Shown: positions 20,807 through 33,405, counted from the stretch's first letter. The stretch is 64,000 bases of DNA from Epiperipatus broadwayi (GCA_028023455.1 JAQFVV010006198.1:33917979-33981978); one strand, 5' to 3'. Notes: generated by a model from the letters alone, not told the origin. Translations and numbers: made by a program.

Positions 20807-22894
20807 ATTTATTATAATATTTAGTTTTTAGACTTCATCATGGAAATAATTGCATAACACCTAATGAAACTTTTTATGACAATTAAATGTAAATAAGAAA
20901 AGCACTTTTTAAAACTTTTGCGCAATGCGACGCTTTATATATATCACATTTGCCAACCAGCTGACAGTTTTGACTGTTTAACAGTTTTCCTCGGAGTTAT
21001 TTCCAATATTTTTTTTAAAAAAAGTGTAATTAATTTTTAATAATATTTTGAAATTTAATAACTATTATTACATTTTTTCATATTCTTATTTAATATCACC
21101 ACCACCCTCATTATTGACAGTCCTCCATAATCAAATATGATTATTCTAACTCCAGAAGAAAAAATAAAAACAAAGAGAAAAATAAAAAGGTTAAAAAAGG
21201 AGTAAGATCAGAGATGATGATTAATTGGAAAGTGAAAGAAAGGAAAAGAGATGGCCAAAGAAATGATGGGAAAAAGTATGAGAAACAGTATGAGAATTAT
21301 GATTTGTCAGAGGCAGAAATTATAAATGGAGAAGTACGAAAGAGAAAAATTTGACTGAGTAAATTCTCAATAATGGTGAATGCTGAAGAAGGTAATACCG
21401 ATCCATAGATATAAACGGAGTACACCGACAGCTCGACCTACTAGTTTGTGCAGGTACAATGTCTCTACGTGTAAGCATGCTTCCATTTATAATAAATTAC
21501 TGGTCAATATGAAAGACAGCAAATTATTAAATAAATGATCAATAAGAAAAAAAATGGTATAAAAACTATTATTGATATTTATTTATTTTCTAAAAAAGAA
21601 ACGTTTAGTAGTCATTTATTTTCAAATTACTGATAATTATTTAAATTAAATTTCCAGATTATTGATCGCAATTATTAGATGAGTATTAATTTAAACCATC
21701 AACGACCTTCTCCCTCGGCCTGTGTTTACTCAAACGTGAAAACGTTTTCTTTTCTCTTCTTATTGCTTTATTCCGATATCATATTGGAGCCTTGATGATA
21801 AATGAAACATGAAATCCATAATATAAGTTGTCCAGTCATACTGTCATTAACACAGTCATTCTGTTCAGCGGCTTAATATTCCCGGCCTTCATCCAATCCT
21901 TATTAAAACAGCCAGCAGTTTCTATCAGAATCATTTAATGAAGCCTAGACATCTGGTGGTCTTGTTCAATTGATTTGAAGCTTTCAAAGACGTAGCAACT
22001 ATAATTGTAACAAGAATAAACACTTCATTTAATTAACTTTCTAATGATGCAGGCAGTGGACCAGGACATGGCCATAAAATTTGGCCTTGTGATGAGGTTT
22101 TATTTTTTCCCAGTCTTGCCATTTGAACCGAAGCGGTTTACTTATGAATTTTAAAAAATAGTTTCAATAGAGAAATGTAAATAAAAATGTTTAGTGGAAG
22201 CTGAAAATGAAATGACTTAAGTACCTCGATTAATATACTGTTAATAAGACATTTAGGATTTAACATGGACAAAAAGTAAAATACGATTTCTTATTGATAA
22301 TAAAAATGTGTGTGTGTGTGTTTTTAATATAGGAATTTTCCTCCGAGCCCCATAAATAAGGCACATTTATATATATATACCTGGCGCATACATTTTATGT
22401 GTTCCCTTGATCAGAGTTTAGTTAGCTGTTTATTTAAAGGTAAATTATTCAAATATGTGCATATGCTTCATATATGTGTATACCTATGTAAGTATAGATA
22501 TATAACATGGCCATAAAATCCTTAGTTTTTTCATTACTCGATCATTGTGCATATATGATAACGTCAGATTTGAGTTTGCTGCTTATTCAAAACTAACATT
22601 TTTCAAATACAGTATATGCACATGCTGCATGTAGATGTATGTCTATGTAAGTGTATTTATGAAGCATGTAAAACGTTTAGATTCCCCATTACTTGGATCA
22701 TCGTGTGTATATATTATTTTCCCAAAGGTAGCCTGCTATAACTAGATATAAACACTAGCATAGTTTATTATTGTTCACTTTAACACTCCCTTATTACACT
22801 TTGCTCTAACAATGTCAATTTGGAGTTACATCATAAAATGAGGCTCCTTAAATTAAAACTGCATCACCACTACCAGCAGATTAAGAACAACCCT
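20807..22894. other. Mostly unassigned stretch
   Basis: A partial F2 relative lies near 20955-21040. At 21137-21360 is a purine-rich, Lys/Glu-codon-rich run, broken by stops, that may be an old coding fragment of unknown kind. A TG microsatellite lies at about 22308-22322. Nothing else is seen. Confidence 0.4.
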
Positions 22895-23000
22895 CTTCAT
22901 ACAATAACGCCATCTAGTACAAGCTATGGCAATCATAGTATGCCAGAAGCGTTTGTGCATTATATAAAGAAAACAAATGTTGATCATGTGATGTACAGAT
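22895..23000 (+). repeat. F1 remnant
   Basis: It contains the F1 words CTATGGCAATCATAGTATGCCAGAAG in diverged form, and TGATCATGTGATGTACAG. It is a decayed single arm. The 71-residue open frame over it is not supported as a gene. Confidence 0.4.
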
Positions 23001-23725
23001 TAAAAGCTGTAGTTGACTATTGTTTAGCTATATAACCATTTAAACATGAATATCCAAACTAGGAATCACATGATGCTTAATACCACATGATTCCCATCTT
23101 ACTTATTTGTGATTAGATAGCTGAAATGTGGAATAATGGAGTTGATTATTTCTCCTAATCTGGTGATTATGATTTATTCCTATTGAAAAAACGTAATCAT
23201 ATATTATAAATATTAACCATATTATTATTTCCACACTCATAAATAAGTATATCCATTCAAACTCCAGAAGACTAAAAATTAAAAAGCAACGAGAAAAAAA
23301 AATAGAATCAGAATTTCCATGCAAGATGTGAATACATCATCCTATTATTAGAGTTAGCATTGAGAGATTTATTTATTTAATGCATGGATTTTTTTTTATA
23401 AAAGCTTAACAAAGAATTATCATAAAATAATCTTGATTCAGTCAGGAATTAGATTTATTAGTGGTTTTATTGGTTCTTCAACTTTGCAACTGTAGCCATA
23501 GATTTGGCACTTTTAACTGTGTGGTTCATAGTTTGTGCCTGCCTATTTATATACCTCAGTGGACAATAAATTCCATTTATAAAGCAAATAAGTGCAATTA
23601 CTACATGTTGGCCTGAATCTGATAGTGAAACTTCATTTGGGTCTAGGAAACTCAAATCCAGTTATCATTGTTATTGGATTTGGAGAAAGATGGAAGATCA
23701 ATGAATTCCATTTTTTCTACTTCAT
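23001..23725. other. AT-rich spacer
   Basis: No recognisable gene. The 60-70 residue open frames here lack family features. Confidence 0.45.
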
Positions 23726-24238
23726 GACTTTCTGATTTAAATAGATTGGATTTGTCAATAACTCAAGATATATGTACATGCAAAACTCTCCATATAGTAG
23801 TGCCACCCTGTAACAACCAGAGTAATCAATGGATGCAAGAAGGTTTGTGCATAAAATTTCTATCTAGTGCCTACTCATCCAATGTTCCAGTTAGGGATTT
23901 TATGCACAAACCTTCTTGCATCCATTGATTAATCTGGCTTTCACTGAGTAGCGCTACTGTATGGAGAGTTTTGCCTTTGTGCAAACAGCTTGTGTAAGCA
24001 TAAAGAATGATGGTCATGTGATGTTTAGTGGTTTAACTCAAGATATAGTTTCACCATCTAAGGCTCTGTTCAAATCACGATCTTCATTTTTGAATGCTCA
24101 ACTAATAATACTAATTGAAGATTATTAGTTGAGCATCCAAAAGGAAGATCTTGATTTGAGCAGAGCCTTAGATGGTGAAACTATATCTTGGAATTATTGA
24201 CAAGTCCAATCTACTTAATAGCTTTTTATCAGAAAGTC
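23726..24238. repeat. Foldback element F3, interrupted
   Basis: The outer arms GACTTTCTGATTTAAATAG and the inverse near 24220 flank GATTGGATTTGTCAATA and its inverse at 24195-24215. The central palindrome 24036-24195 pairs TCACCATCTAAGGCTCTG with its inverse nearly perfectly. The left arm is split by an F1 insertion (23772-24034). Confidence 0.8.
23772..24034. repeat. F1 copy nested in F3
   Basis: It is a palindromic F1 body (CAAAACTCTCCATATAGTAG to CTACTGTATGGAGAGTTTTG) ending with GATCATGTGATGTTTAGTGG. It is flanked on both sides by AACTCAAGATATA (13 bp), interpreted as the target duplication made inside F3. The left outer terminus is shortened. Confidence 0.75.
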
Positions 24239-24699
24239 TAACCTAAAATATTTGAAGACAGTAAGGTGAAAGAAATGGAGAGAGATTGAAATAAAAATAA
24301 TGATAATCAATTTAGTTATTAATATAAGTATTAATAATTTAGTGAATTAAGTAACAAAGATGATGAAGTCCATCTTCCATTCAATCGTATATACATTTAT
24401 TATGCATATACAAAAATTAAGGAATTTGCACAATGGATGCAGCCATAACTAGGAAGAGATAAAGAATAAGGTCGATTAATTTAAATTATAAATGATAGCA
24501 ATCATTATTATGGAATTCATTTTAAAAGATAAACTTATGGTCATTTTTCATTCAATATTGTTAATTTTTCACCATTCTATTTTGGATTATTCGTTGTTTG
24601 CTATTTCTGATTATTCACTATATCATTTGACTTTTGGAAGCAGAAAAAATGTTAAAGGCTAGTTGAAAAGGATACAATTCTGAAAATGATTTTCAGATA
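24239..24699. other. AT-rich spacer
   Basis: No feature is seen. Confidence 0.5.
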
Positions 24700-24783
24700 A
24701 TATTTCTGTAGTGTAATTTTCACTATATCACTCAATGCAAGATAGGGACTGGTTCCTATTCACTTGTAACATCTTTTGAGAAG
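24700..24783 (+). repeat. F4 family, single arm
   Basis: It contains TTTCTGTAGTGTAATTTTCA, shared with 25338-25557 and 32187-32325. Confidence 0.55.
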
Positions 24784-24794
24784 TGTAATCATAA

Positions 24795-24915
24795 GCATAT
24801 GACCAAAGATGTACGATAAAGATGCATATTTTGTGCTGAACCAGCACTCGTCAGTTGGCCTAGATTACAATTTCTTATACATATCTTTATCATTGATCAG
24901 TGTAAATCTCTATAT
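24795..24915 (+). repeat. Body fragment of palindromic SINE
   Basis: GTGCTGAACCAGCACTCGTC matches the body of the 9.1-kb and 10.1-kb copies. No tRNA-like head remains. Confidence 0.55.
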
Positions 24916-25030
24916 AGCCAATTACTACAGTTTAATTGTAACATTGAAAAATTTTAGTTAGCCGTATCTCGGAGAAATGTAACAAGATAAGCTTTAAATT
25001 TACCATGACTATGTCTAGTATAATCTCCTT

Positions 25031-25070
25031 TCCCCCCTTTTTTTTTTTTTTTTTTTTTTATTTTTTTTTA
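25031..25070. repeat. Poly-C/poly-T tract
   Basis: A short run of C then about 28 T, an A and more T. It may be the tail of a minus-strand retroposon, but no body is visible. Confidence 0.6.
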
Positions 25071-25337
25071 TACAAACAGGACCAAGGGGAAAAAAATAAA
25101 AGTTGAAATTGGAAAAATTAAATTTAAAGAAAATACGCAAACAAAAGAAAAGGGATTTTGGTAATATTTATGTCTAGTATAATTAATAAATCAAAAGTGC
25201 ACTAGGAAAATTTTGCTAACTTTACAAATTTAAAGCTTATCTCATTTATGTGTATATTCTGTTTGTTACAGTTTAATTGATAAGTGTCAAAATTATTGCC
25301 CTCACAACTTTGACACAAACCACTGAATGGAAATAAG

Positions 25338-25557
25338 TTAATAATTTTTATTAGTCATTTATTAGATTAGAGATTATCCACTTAATGAAAAATAGTTCTG
25401 CAATGTAATTTCTATACCCCACCATAAGATGTTAAAATAAGATAAAAACCAGATTCTACCTTGCATGAAAGGGGTTTAGTGAAAATTATATTGCAGAAAT
25501 ATTATTCATTAAGAGAATAATCTCTAGTGTGATGAATGACTAATTAAAATTATTAAT
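25338..25557. repeat. Foldback element F4, full copy
   Basis: Arms of about 75 bp: TTAGTCATTTATTAGATTAG at the left and its inverse GATGAATGACTAATTAAAAT at the right. Inner arms GTTCTGCAATGTAATTT and AAATTATATTGCAGAAAT are also inverted. Confidence 0.7.
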
Positions 25558-26604
25558 ATGATTTTTGGATGTTGGAGAAAACTGTATATGCTTTACTGAT
25601 CTTATATATGAAATATAAATATTATCAGAGAGTATAAAAAATAGTTACACTCACTGGAAGCATGACTAATGTTAAAAGTTTTCTCTAATATTCAAATGTA
25701 TACTTTTATCTGCCTCATATGTGGATTTTGGAGACATTGGCTGCGAATGCCAAGCAAATTTAATTTGAAAAACATTTCTACAATCCTCAGAATTGAATAG
25801 CTTTACCTAGAATTAGTGGCAATAATATTGAAGTGAAGTAGCCAAGATAAATAATAAGAAAATTTATTATCAAAAATCAACAATTTAATCTTATAACACT
25901 TTTTTGAAGTTCCGAAGGATTGTTTACAAAAGCATATCACCCAAAGCTAAATGATTTTAAAATAATCATTTATTTTTACTCTCTTAGCTTTCCATTTTAA
26001 GAGTTAAATGCTTCTTGTAAAACTGTCATAAAAAGTTTTGCAAATATGGCATCCGGTTCATATTCTTTTAAATATTAGCCTTCTCATTATCACCATATAA
26101 TTTAAACTTTATAAATATATTAAATAACCTCAATATTACCAAATATTGCGTTTTTTTAATATGTTTTTTTAATATGTTTACACGTGGGAAAAAGAAATGT
26201 GAATAACTCCCACGTGTTGGTGCTATTAATTTTAAAATATCAGATAGATTAATCTTTAATTGAGCTTTAAAGTTTATATCTGCGCTAGAGATAATCTCTA
26301 CTTTAGTAAATGATTAATAATAGTTGTTACTATATTTATCTAAAGTGGATGGTGTTAAAGATGTGGGTTGAGTTAATTTGACACTTGTAATTCAAAATGT
26401 AATAATTTAATATTTGTTTCTGCATTGTGACAAATATTAATTATAATTTATTATCACACTTGAAGAGCTCCGCTCGATTTTAAAAAATTAATAATCTTAA
26501 AAAGTAAATACGTAATGAAATATTTTCAATAGGCCGTTAAAAACGTTTTGCTAATTTATTGCAAATACAAAGAAATCTTATTATCACTTTTTATTTTATC
26601 CTTC
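25558..26604. other. AT-rich spacer with one hairpin
   Basis: A 10-bp perfect stem (26180-26189 with 26208-26217) carries two CACGTG sites. Otherwise no gene or repeat is seen. Confidence 0.5.
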
Positions 26605-26772
26605 TTTGAAAAACCAATGCATATTATTTTAGTCTTTTTAGCATTTATTTTTAGTTATATTTTCCCTGTCTTTCATTTAACAGATCTTATAACACTTCCT
26701 AAAGCTTTGAAGCTTTATTTTCAAGAATAACCATAACATTCGTAAAATCTAATGACTTAAATAATCTTTTTT
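26605..26772 (-). pseudogene. LINE-A reverse transcriptase fragment
   Basis: The minus strand aligns base by base with the RT region at about 55840-55990 (TATTTAAGTCATTAGATTTT against the FADD region; AATGCTAAAAAGACTAAA). It has stops and small gaps. It is a short decayed piece of the RTE-like family. Confidence 0.6.
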
Positions 26773-26913
26773 GTAATTATGTTAGATTATTTTTATCGTT
26801 TGGTTTTAATTGTTAAATATATTTAGAAAAATTCCAATTTTATTTACACTTCAAATATATCAACTGCTAGTTATAACACATAGATTAGAACATAACACAA
26901 TATTTTTATACAC

Positions 26914-27009
26914 AGAGGCAAAACTCTCCATACAGTAGCGTTACTCAGTGCAAACCAGATTAATCAATGGATGCAGGAAGGTTTATGATCATGTTATTCT
27001 TAATGGTTT
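26914..27009 (+). repeat. F1, internally deleted copy
   Basis: CAGAGGCAAAACTCTCCATAC starts a left arm that jumps, after GGAAGGTTTAT, straight to an F1-like outer end (GATCATG ... AATGGTTTA). Confidence 0.6.
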
Positions 27010-27145
27010 AATATTTCTTTCTTCGTCAAGTGTTGATGACATGATCAATGCTGGTACTAATTTAGGATTTGAACTGGTGACCTTTAAATTTGTGAATACA
27101 GAATTTAAAATGTTCTAACTAACAAGGTTATTCCATTAAAGGCAC
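27010..27145 (-). repeat. SINE family S2, decayed copy
   Basis: The minus strand shows the B-box side GGTCACCAGTTCAAATCC and an eroded A-box side (CCTTGTTAGTTAGAACA). It matches the 15.0- and 33.3-kb copies. Confidence 0.55.
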
Positions 27146-27842
27146 TGTGACAATGGTAAATAAGTCCATAAGTCAATCTAGTATAATAATCTATAATGTT
27201 TGGAAATTGCTTGTAAACTTTGTCCTTAAGAAAAATAAAGAAATTAGTAGGACCTTCATAGATAAATGTATAAAATATCTGATAATTGCTGACATTAGCA
27301 AAATATCGTAATTAAAGTTTCACCTTAAATTCAGTATCCATGAAACTAAAAATCAGTCTAAATCTCATGCCAATATTATGACTGGTCAAACCAGCAGTGT
27401 CTGAAAAAAATAATATTATATATTAACCTGCTATTATTATTTAAAGTTGAATGTATTTGAAATGTCTAAATAAAGTTTGAATTTTTAAAACACATTTAAC
27501 TATTAATTCTAGATAGTGGAAACAATCCAAAATATATTTACAAGTAAAATTACATCAACACAAACTTTCAAACAAATTTCATTTATTTTTATTTTCTTAA
27601 CTTACCATTTTTATTCAAAAAATATTTCCTTTAAATCTTCAGTGAAATATCTTGGAGATTTAGAATCATTCTGTCATACAACTCTTATCCATGTTAATAT
27701 TATTATTCCAATGTAATTTAAACATTCTGGTTGATAAATATTCTTCAGGATTTGACGTTATTCTTGGACATGCCTTGATATTTTAAAGCTTTAATCACTA
27801 CCAAATTCTTTGCATTTTCTTAATCTATTGATGGTCCATTAT
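27146..27842. other. AT-rich spacer
   Basis: No supported feature. Confidence 0.5.
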
Positions 27843-27952
27843 AACACTTCTTTAACATAAAGAAGCAATTTCAACACAACACTTCTAAGTATTCCAAAAC
27901 AACACTTCTTTAACATAAAGAAAAAAATCCAACACAACACTTCTTTAATATA
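27843..27952. repeat. Irregular tandem repeat of an ACACTTCTTTAA word
   Basis: AACACTTCTTTAACATAAAG occurs three times with variable spacers. It ends against the S1 SINE. Confidence 0.6.
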
Positions 27953-28030
27953 AAGGTTAGCATAGCTGCCTTCCAAGCAGCTAGCCCGGGTTCACTTCCC
28001 AGTCAACACTTTGACATTTAAAAAAAAAAG
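27953..28030 (+). repeat. tRNA-derived SINE, family S1
   Basis: GGTTAGCATAGCTGCCTTCC (A-box side), CCCGGGTTCACTTCCC (B-box side), then ACACTTTGACATTTAAAAA with an A tail. This is the most tRNA-like copy of S1 in the window. Confidence 0.7.
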
Positions 28031-29139
28031 AAGCAATTCCAATACTTTTCTATGCATTTAACATAATGCAATTACAATATTCAAACTCCAAACTCCAATT
28101 ATCTTTATTCTTGAATATAATCTATTATGCTACAATCATTTTAAAATTGTTTCGATTAGTTCGAGTCCAAAATTATCAGCAAATAATATATGATCTTAGT
28201 AAAAATCTTGAATAGAACAGATAGTTTCTAATATCTTCCTTTTTAAATATTAATATCACTCCAATCATCCATTACATCTGTATAAATTAGACATTTGGCA
28301 TATCACTTGATCAAAGATTTTTCTGGTTTTTTTATCAGTGTCTTTTATGATATCTATAATAATTCCTTCTCTGGTTAAAGTTTCCCCATTTTTTATAGAT
28401 TTAACATGTGTGATCTCTTCATTTAAAATACTTGCATTTCAACAGGTGTGTTAATGACAGGAACCAGTTTCTTTGCTTAATCTTACTCTTTTCATCACTG
28501 AAACAACTTTCCTTCCAGTTTCAAGATATGTTTTACATTGATGACTTTATTCTCTCTTATCACTTTCCTTACTTCTATGCAGTTATGTTTTTTTGTTACC
28601 ATGAACTCTTTTTGATACTGTTTTATAAAATAACAGATATTTAATTTTTTTAAATAGTCACTAATCACACTTTTTCCTCTAACATAAATTCTTTCAATTG
28701 GATATTTACTGATAGATTCTAATTTTTTTTATGTCTTTTGTGCAGCAATTCGTAGCGGAGGGTGGTATTTTTCTATTGACCTCCTTCAAGTCAGGGACAC
28801 CTTCAAAGTTTCTTAAAATTTTTAAAATGATTTGTAAAATCTAACTTTAATTCATTTGAGTATTCATGAAAACAAGGAACATCACTTGTTAAGAAATGGT
28901 GATCATGTGATCTTTAGTAGTTTAACATCACTTGTAGCTAGTATCTTTTTAATGTGCCATGCATATGACCCAGTAACTGACTACAACTTCCTGACCAATC
29001 TATTAAACCAATTATTATCATAAAATATACACTATCTGTTACTTAAAAAATAATCCAACTGTACTCTAACCTTAATTTACATGCTTGCATACCATTTCCA
29101 CTTTGGATTTTTCTCAAAAAATAAAAAAGGATTGGGGGA
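28031..29139. other. Pyrimidine-rich stretch, possible decayed LINE
   Basis: It continues the decayed minus-strand LINE trend seen at 29140-29550 but I cannot align it to a domain. An F1 outer end (GATCATGTGATCTTTAGTAG) lies at about 28900-28925. Confidence 0.3.
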
Positions 29140-29550
29140 GAGGGTGTTATATAATTTTTCCTGCAAGCCTTTATCCTCCATTATTTTTGTCCCCATAATG
29201 AAATTTAGCCACAGGTCTTTCATCTTTCAATTATGACATTGAAATCTCCCATAATAATTCTGAAATGTTACTTGAAATAATCAAAAGGCTTCTGCATATA
29301 TATATATATGCTGGGGAATGTACTTGAATTATCAACATTTGGTCTCTTTCTTAAGTTGAGTAACCGCACTCTGTCAGATGTACTATTAATTTCCATAATG
29401 TTGTTATACGTTTTTTAAAAATAACGAATCCTATTTCTCGTGCTTTAGATAATTCTGTCTTTATAGCAAAAAACAGATCAACTTTTGAAATCAATCGCTT
29501 CATCTCCCCCTTCCTTCCCAAATTCACAAGTTCTTCAATTCTTTCCATTC
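29140..29550 (-). pseudogene. LINE endonuclease fragment
   Basis: A minus-strand 65-residue open frame (29351-29548) contains KVDLFFAIKTELSKAREIGF. This resembles the RTE-type APE endonuclease motif in which a QE(T)+W is followed by SKAREIG; the catalytic Glu is not recognisable here. Downstream on the same strand is MGDFNVII (about 29235-29260), the conserved GDFN of such endonucleases. Stops and shifts show it is dead. It may belong with the RTE-like LINE-A pieces. Confidence 0.55.
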
Positions 29551-29820
29551 ATGGAGTCTTCCTTTACATCAAACCCTTCATTAAACAATAGCCAAATATA
29601 GAATCAGGAATAAATCTCTGCTTTCAATCACCAAACATGGCATTGGATGACACTTTTACAGTTGCCAAGAAATGAGAGCCATAAGAGTGAAAGTAATTCT
29701 AACATCAGGATATTACATCATCAGTTAAGCACGGCTGAGAGAAAATCAGTCACGAGTTAAAATAATAAGAGAAAGATTTTAAGATGTGTTTCTATAAACA
29801 AATGTGTTATTTTAAGTTAA

Positions 29821-30175
29821 TAAACATCACATGATCTCCATTTCTTATGCTTGCTTATAGACCGTTATTAAAACAGGCAAAACTCTCTATACGTATTGCC
29901 ACTACCTGCAAGACAGAGTAATCAATGGATTCCAGAAGGCTTGTGCATAAAATCCTCATCTAGTGCCTACTCATCCAATATACCCAGACTAGTTTCTAGG
30001 TGCAGTGCTCTCAGATCCAAAGCTCCTCATTGACAAAGGCCACAAGCCAGAAACTAGTCTGGGGATATTGGACGAGTAGGCACTAGATGATTTTATGCAC
30101 AAGCCTTCTGGTATCAATTGATTACTCTGGCTTTCAGGGAATGGAAATATATAGAGAGAGTTTTGCCTGTTTTTA
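29821..30175. repeat. Foldback family F1, full palindromic copy
   Basis: TAAACATCACATGATCTCC, then inner arms from CAGGCAAAACTCTC to GAGAGAGTTTTGCCTG. The centre contains CCAGACTAGTTTCT facing AGAAACTAGTCTGG. The structure equals 20459-20806. Confidence 0.8.
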
Positions 30176-30309
30176 TTTTAAGTTACTTTTATGAATCTTC
30201 AAGTGATTTTTTTTAATGTAAAGAACATTATTTTATATGTAAAAAAGACATAGAAAGGGTTTAAATAAAATAAGCTTGCTAAATAAGTGGCAGAATGAAG
30301 AATTTACTT

Positions 30310-31370
30310 TTACAAATTGATAAATGAAGTGAAAAATGGGACTGATAAAGAAATTAACAGTGTTTTCATATAATAAATATGATGCATCAAGAATTGTATG
30401 GAAGAGAGTGACAGTAGCAGGGTTAACATATGATGTGTTAGGTAAAGGGGTGTTAGATTACTTAGAAAAAGTACAAAGAGAAGTAGGAAGACATGCATTA
30501 GATGCAGATGTGTGGTTAGAAAAGGAGGCAATTTAAGGAAAAATGGGATGATCAAGTTTTTATATGAGAGATGCAAAAAAGTAAAATGAAAATGTTCGGT
30601 AGATTGGAATTTATGGATAATAAGAGAATAGTCATTGGATTATGAGTAAAGGGCAGGCAACAAGATGGATGAGAAAGGGAGTATGGTATGCAAAAGATTT
30701 GGATAAAGACTTTGTCAGTATAATTATACTAAAGGTGGAATGATTGTATTAGAATTGTTGAGTATTATAGTGGCAAAGAATGGGATTAAGAATAAATGCA
30801 TTAATAAAAAGTAGGGAATTGGAGAGACAAAAAACTAGTATGGAGAGTAAAAAAAGTTTAAATATATATAGAAGTAAATATAATATTGGGTGTGAGTTAA
30901 TTTATGATAATAGCAAAGAAAGTAGTTTACTGCTTAAGGTTCGAACAGGATCATTAGCAACAAGTGAATACACATGAATGGAGAAATGTGAGTGATTTAG
31001 TCTGCAAGTTATGTAAGGAAGACAATAGAAAATATTAGGCATCTGCTAATTGAATATAAATGTTTACAAGCAGAAAGAGTACAAATAATGAAGTCATGGG
31101 AGAATAAATATAAACAGTGATTATACATAAAGTGGGTTCTTAGTTTTTATGCTAGGTTTGGAAAAAGATAAGGGGGATTTAGATATAAAAGCCATAGAGT
31201 GGACAAAGATAATGTAGTGGAAATGCATTGGAGCAGAATAGATAATAATATGGGAAAAACTTAAGAGTGGGGAATGGAAAAGGAAGAGAAGGTGTCTAAC
31301 AGGTCTCTCTAAGCATAGTGGCTGAGAGATTCCTGACTCCGAGAAAGAAACCATAATGCATTGCATCACA
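30310..31370 (+). pseudogene. LINE-B, C-terminal part, decayed
   Basis: The first stretch (30336-30536) reads like the RT thumb region (GLTYDVLG ... LEKVQREVGRHALDADVW). About 30780-30977 carries NIGCELIYDNSKESSLLLK, and about 31000-31050 a zinc-binding-like VCKLCKED. The 3' end (GAGAGATTCCTGACTCCG) is shared with the minus-strand copy at 48255-48743. Several stops and frameshifts are present. Confidence 0.65.
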
Positions 31371-32186
31371 TTAAAAATTAGTCGAGAATAGATTACTAAA
31401 TTAATAAATAAAATTCACTTAATGCATGAATGTGTGTGCAAATGTACATTTATAATGGAGAATTCGACTGATTAAATACATGGTTTTGGAAATGAATTAT
31501 TCTAGTATTTAGAAATGAGATAAAAGTATTATGAATCACTAATTTAGCAATGTATATATTTGGAATCTATAGACGTTTTATAACCTTATCTTAATTAAAG
31601 ATAACACTGAGTAATGTCCTCAAAAGAAGAAAATGTTGCATTTTATTGTCAGTAGTATATGTGGTTTGGATTAACCATAGTTGAATTCTAGACTAATGAT
31701 TTAAGGAATTGAATGCAGGGATGTATATGCATTTATGAAATATTGATTATAGTCATTTACCACTTACTGTCATGAAATATATTGAGTTAACCATGTCCAG
31801 TTTTATGAGTTAAGAGAATTGGCTGGGATCTCTTTCTAGTTACTTTTTGTAAAGTAGCCCTGTAGCATGAACCCTATGTTACACATACTCATGATGGTGT
31901 CGTAAGTTATTTTACAATGCTTGGTAGCATGAACATATTTTCTTAGTAATTTTATTAGTTAATTCTATGTATTCCAGCTCTGATATCCTTTAATTGTTTT
32001 ATGAAATATGGGCAGAGTCTTTAAGATGATTACTTAGAAATTCTTAGGAAGATTAAGAATATTTAAAGTTACAATTAAGAAAATATGCATGTAATGAGAG
32101 AATTTATGAAAATCAGGGTGAAAGTTCATTTCCTCCAAACTCATTACTATATACATAATCTAAATTTGAAAGATTATGGATAATAT
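31371..32186. other. AT-rich spacer
   Basis: No supported feature. Confidence 0.5.
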
Positions 32187-32325
32187 ATTAATAATTTTAA
32201 TAGTCATTCATTAGACTAGAGATTAACCAATAAAGGAGATTTCTGTAGTATAATTTTCATTACATCATTCTCACATAAGGTAGAGAATGTTTTTAATCCA
32301 CTTTTAACACCTTGTGGACAACATA
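32187..32325 (+). repeat. F4 family, single arm
   Basis: It shares TTCATTAGACTAGAGATTA and TTTCTGTAGTATAATTTTCA with the full palindrome at 25338-25557. Confidence 0.55.
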
Positions 32326-32924
32326 TTTACATTGTTATAGTTACATTAGAATCAAGATGATAATTAGAATTAAAATAATGAAGTTGGTACCTAAACTTAA
32401 AAGTAAATTATTCAAATAATAAAATAATTTAGACGGTATAATATGAAAAGTTAAACTAGTCAAAAGTTATTTGTAATGGCCAAATAATACTTTTGCGAGA
32501 CCGATACAAAAACAAGAGTAACTCTTTTAGAAAGTTAATCTACTTTGGATATGTATCTGAAGTGCATGATAATGGATCGTCAATTGAGAGTGGCGATTGT
32601 ACATAATCTGTATGTAAATAAACCTATGGTGATATTTTTTAAACTAATATTTTATTATACAATTTGTAAATAATGGTGTCATTCAATCTGTAAAACAGAG
32701 ATTTCATATTATTGGATTAATAATTTTCTTCTAATATGAATAAATAATAGTATTGGTCTTTTTTAAGGGCATGTTTTCAAGATGATTGGGGTTTAAGCCT
32801 TCCGCCATCTGATCAAATTATCAAGAGCTGCTGGAACATTAGACGAATATTAAACTTGTTGTATCTCTAAATCGTCTCCTCCCCACCATTTACATATGCA
32901 CTTGTTTGTCATTACTATATGTAG
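32326..32924. other. AT-rich spacer
   Basis: No supported feature. Confidence 0.5.
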
Positions 32925-33185
32925 AGCTCACAAATAAGCTCTTAACAAGCTTTGCAGAATATCTCCAACCCCAGACCGGTTTCTGTTACTGGCTTCCTCA
33001 GTGAGGTGCTAGGATATTCAAGCATTAGATTAAATATACCAGGACAAGCCCAGAACTTTATCTAATGGATAACTATTAAGTAGAAAATCTGAAATTTTCA
33101 GACATTCATGTCTTCCAATCCAGTTAACTTAAATAGCCATATAGGACTGAACCAAGTTCAGATACACCATATATTAATAACTTTA
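32925..33185 (+). repeat. Foldback family F5, single arm
   Basis: GCTCACAAATAAGCTCTTAA, then CCCCAGACCGGTTTCTG and CTCAGTGAGGTGCTAGG, matching the left arm of 54650-55111. The inverted partner is missing. Confidence 0.7.
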
Positions 33186-33279
33186 GCAATATATATTATA
33201 TATATGATTGCTTAAAAGTTTGTGATGTCACTTTATGTATAGTTATATCTCAAACTATTTTCATTACGTAGTGGAATTG

Positions 33280-33405
33280 TTAACACTGGGATGGTATTAT
33301 TCTTCTGTTTAGGTTTTGCTGGTATGACTAGTGACTACTAATCAGTAATCTTTAAATTTATGATTGCTGAATTTAAGATGTTGCTCTAACCAATATGAAA
33401 TTAAA
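33280..33405 (-). repeat. SINE family S2, decayed copy
   Basis: The order of words (TTAGGTTTTGCTGGTATGAC, TTTAAATTTATGATTGCTGA, TGCTCTAACCAATATG) matches the S2 copies at 15.0 and 27.0 kb. Confidence 0.5.

Noticed and set aside
22820-23035. 71-residue plus-strand frame
   Set aside because: It spans an F1 repeat remnant and has no domain.
20459-30175. CRISPR-like array
   Set aside because: The recurring words in F1 copies are inverted arms of dispersed elements many kilobases apart, not short repeats with regular spacers, and the DNA is eukaryotic.
30310-30576. 88-residue minus-strand frame, Leu/His-rich
   Set aside because: It is antisense to the LINE-B thumb-like region on the plus strand.
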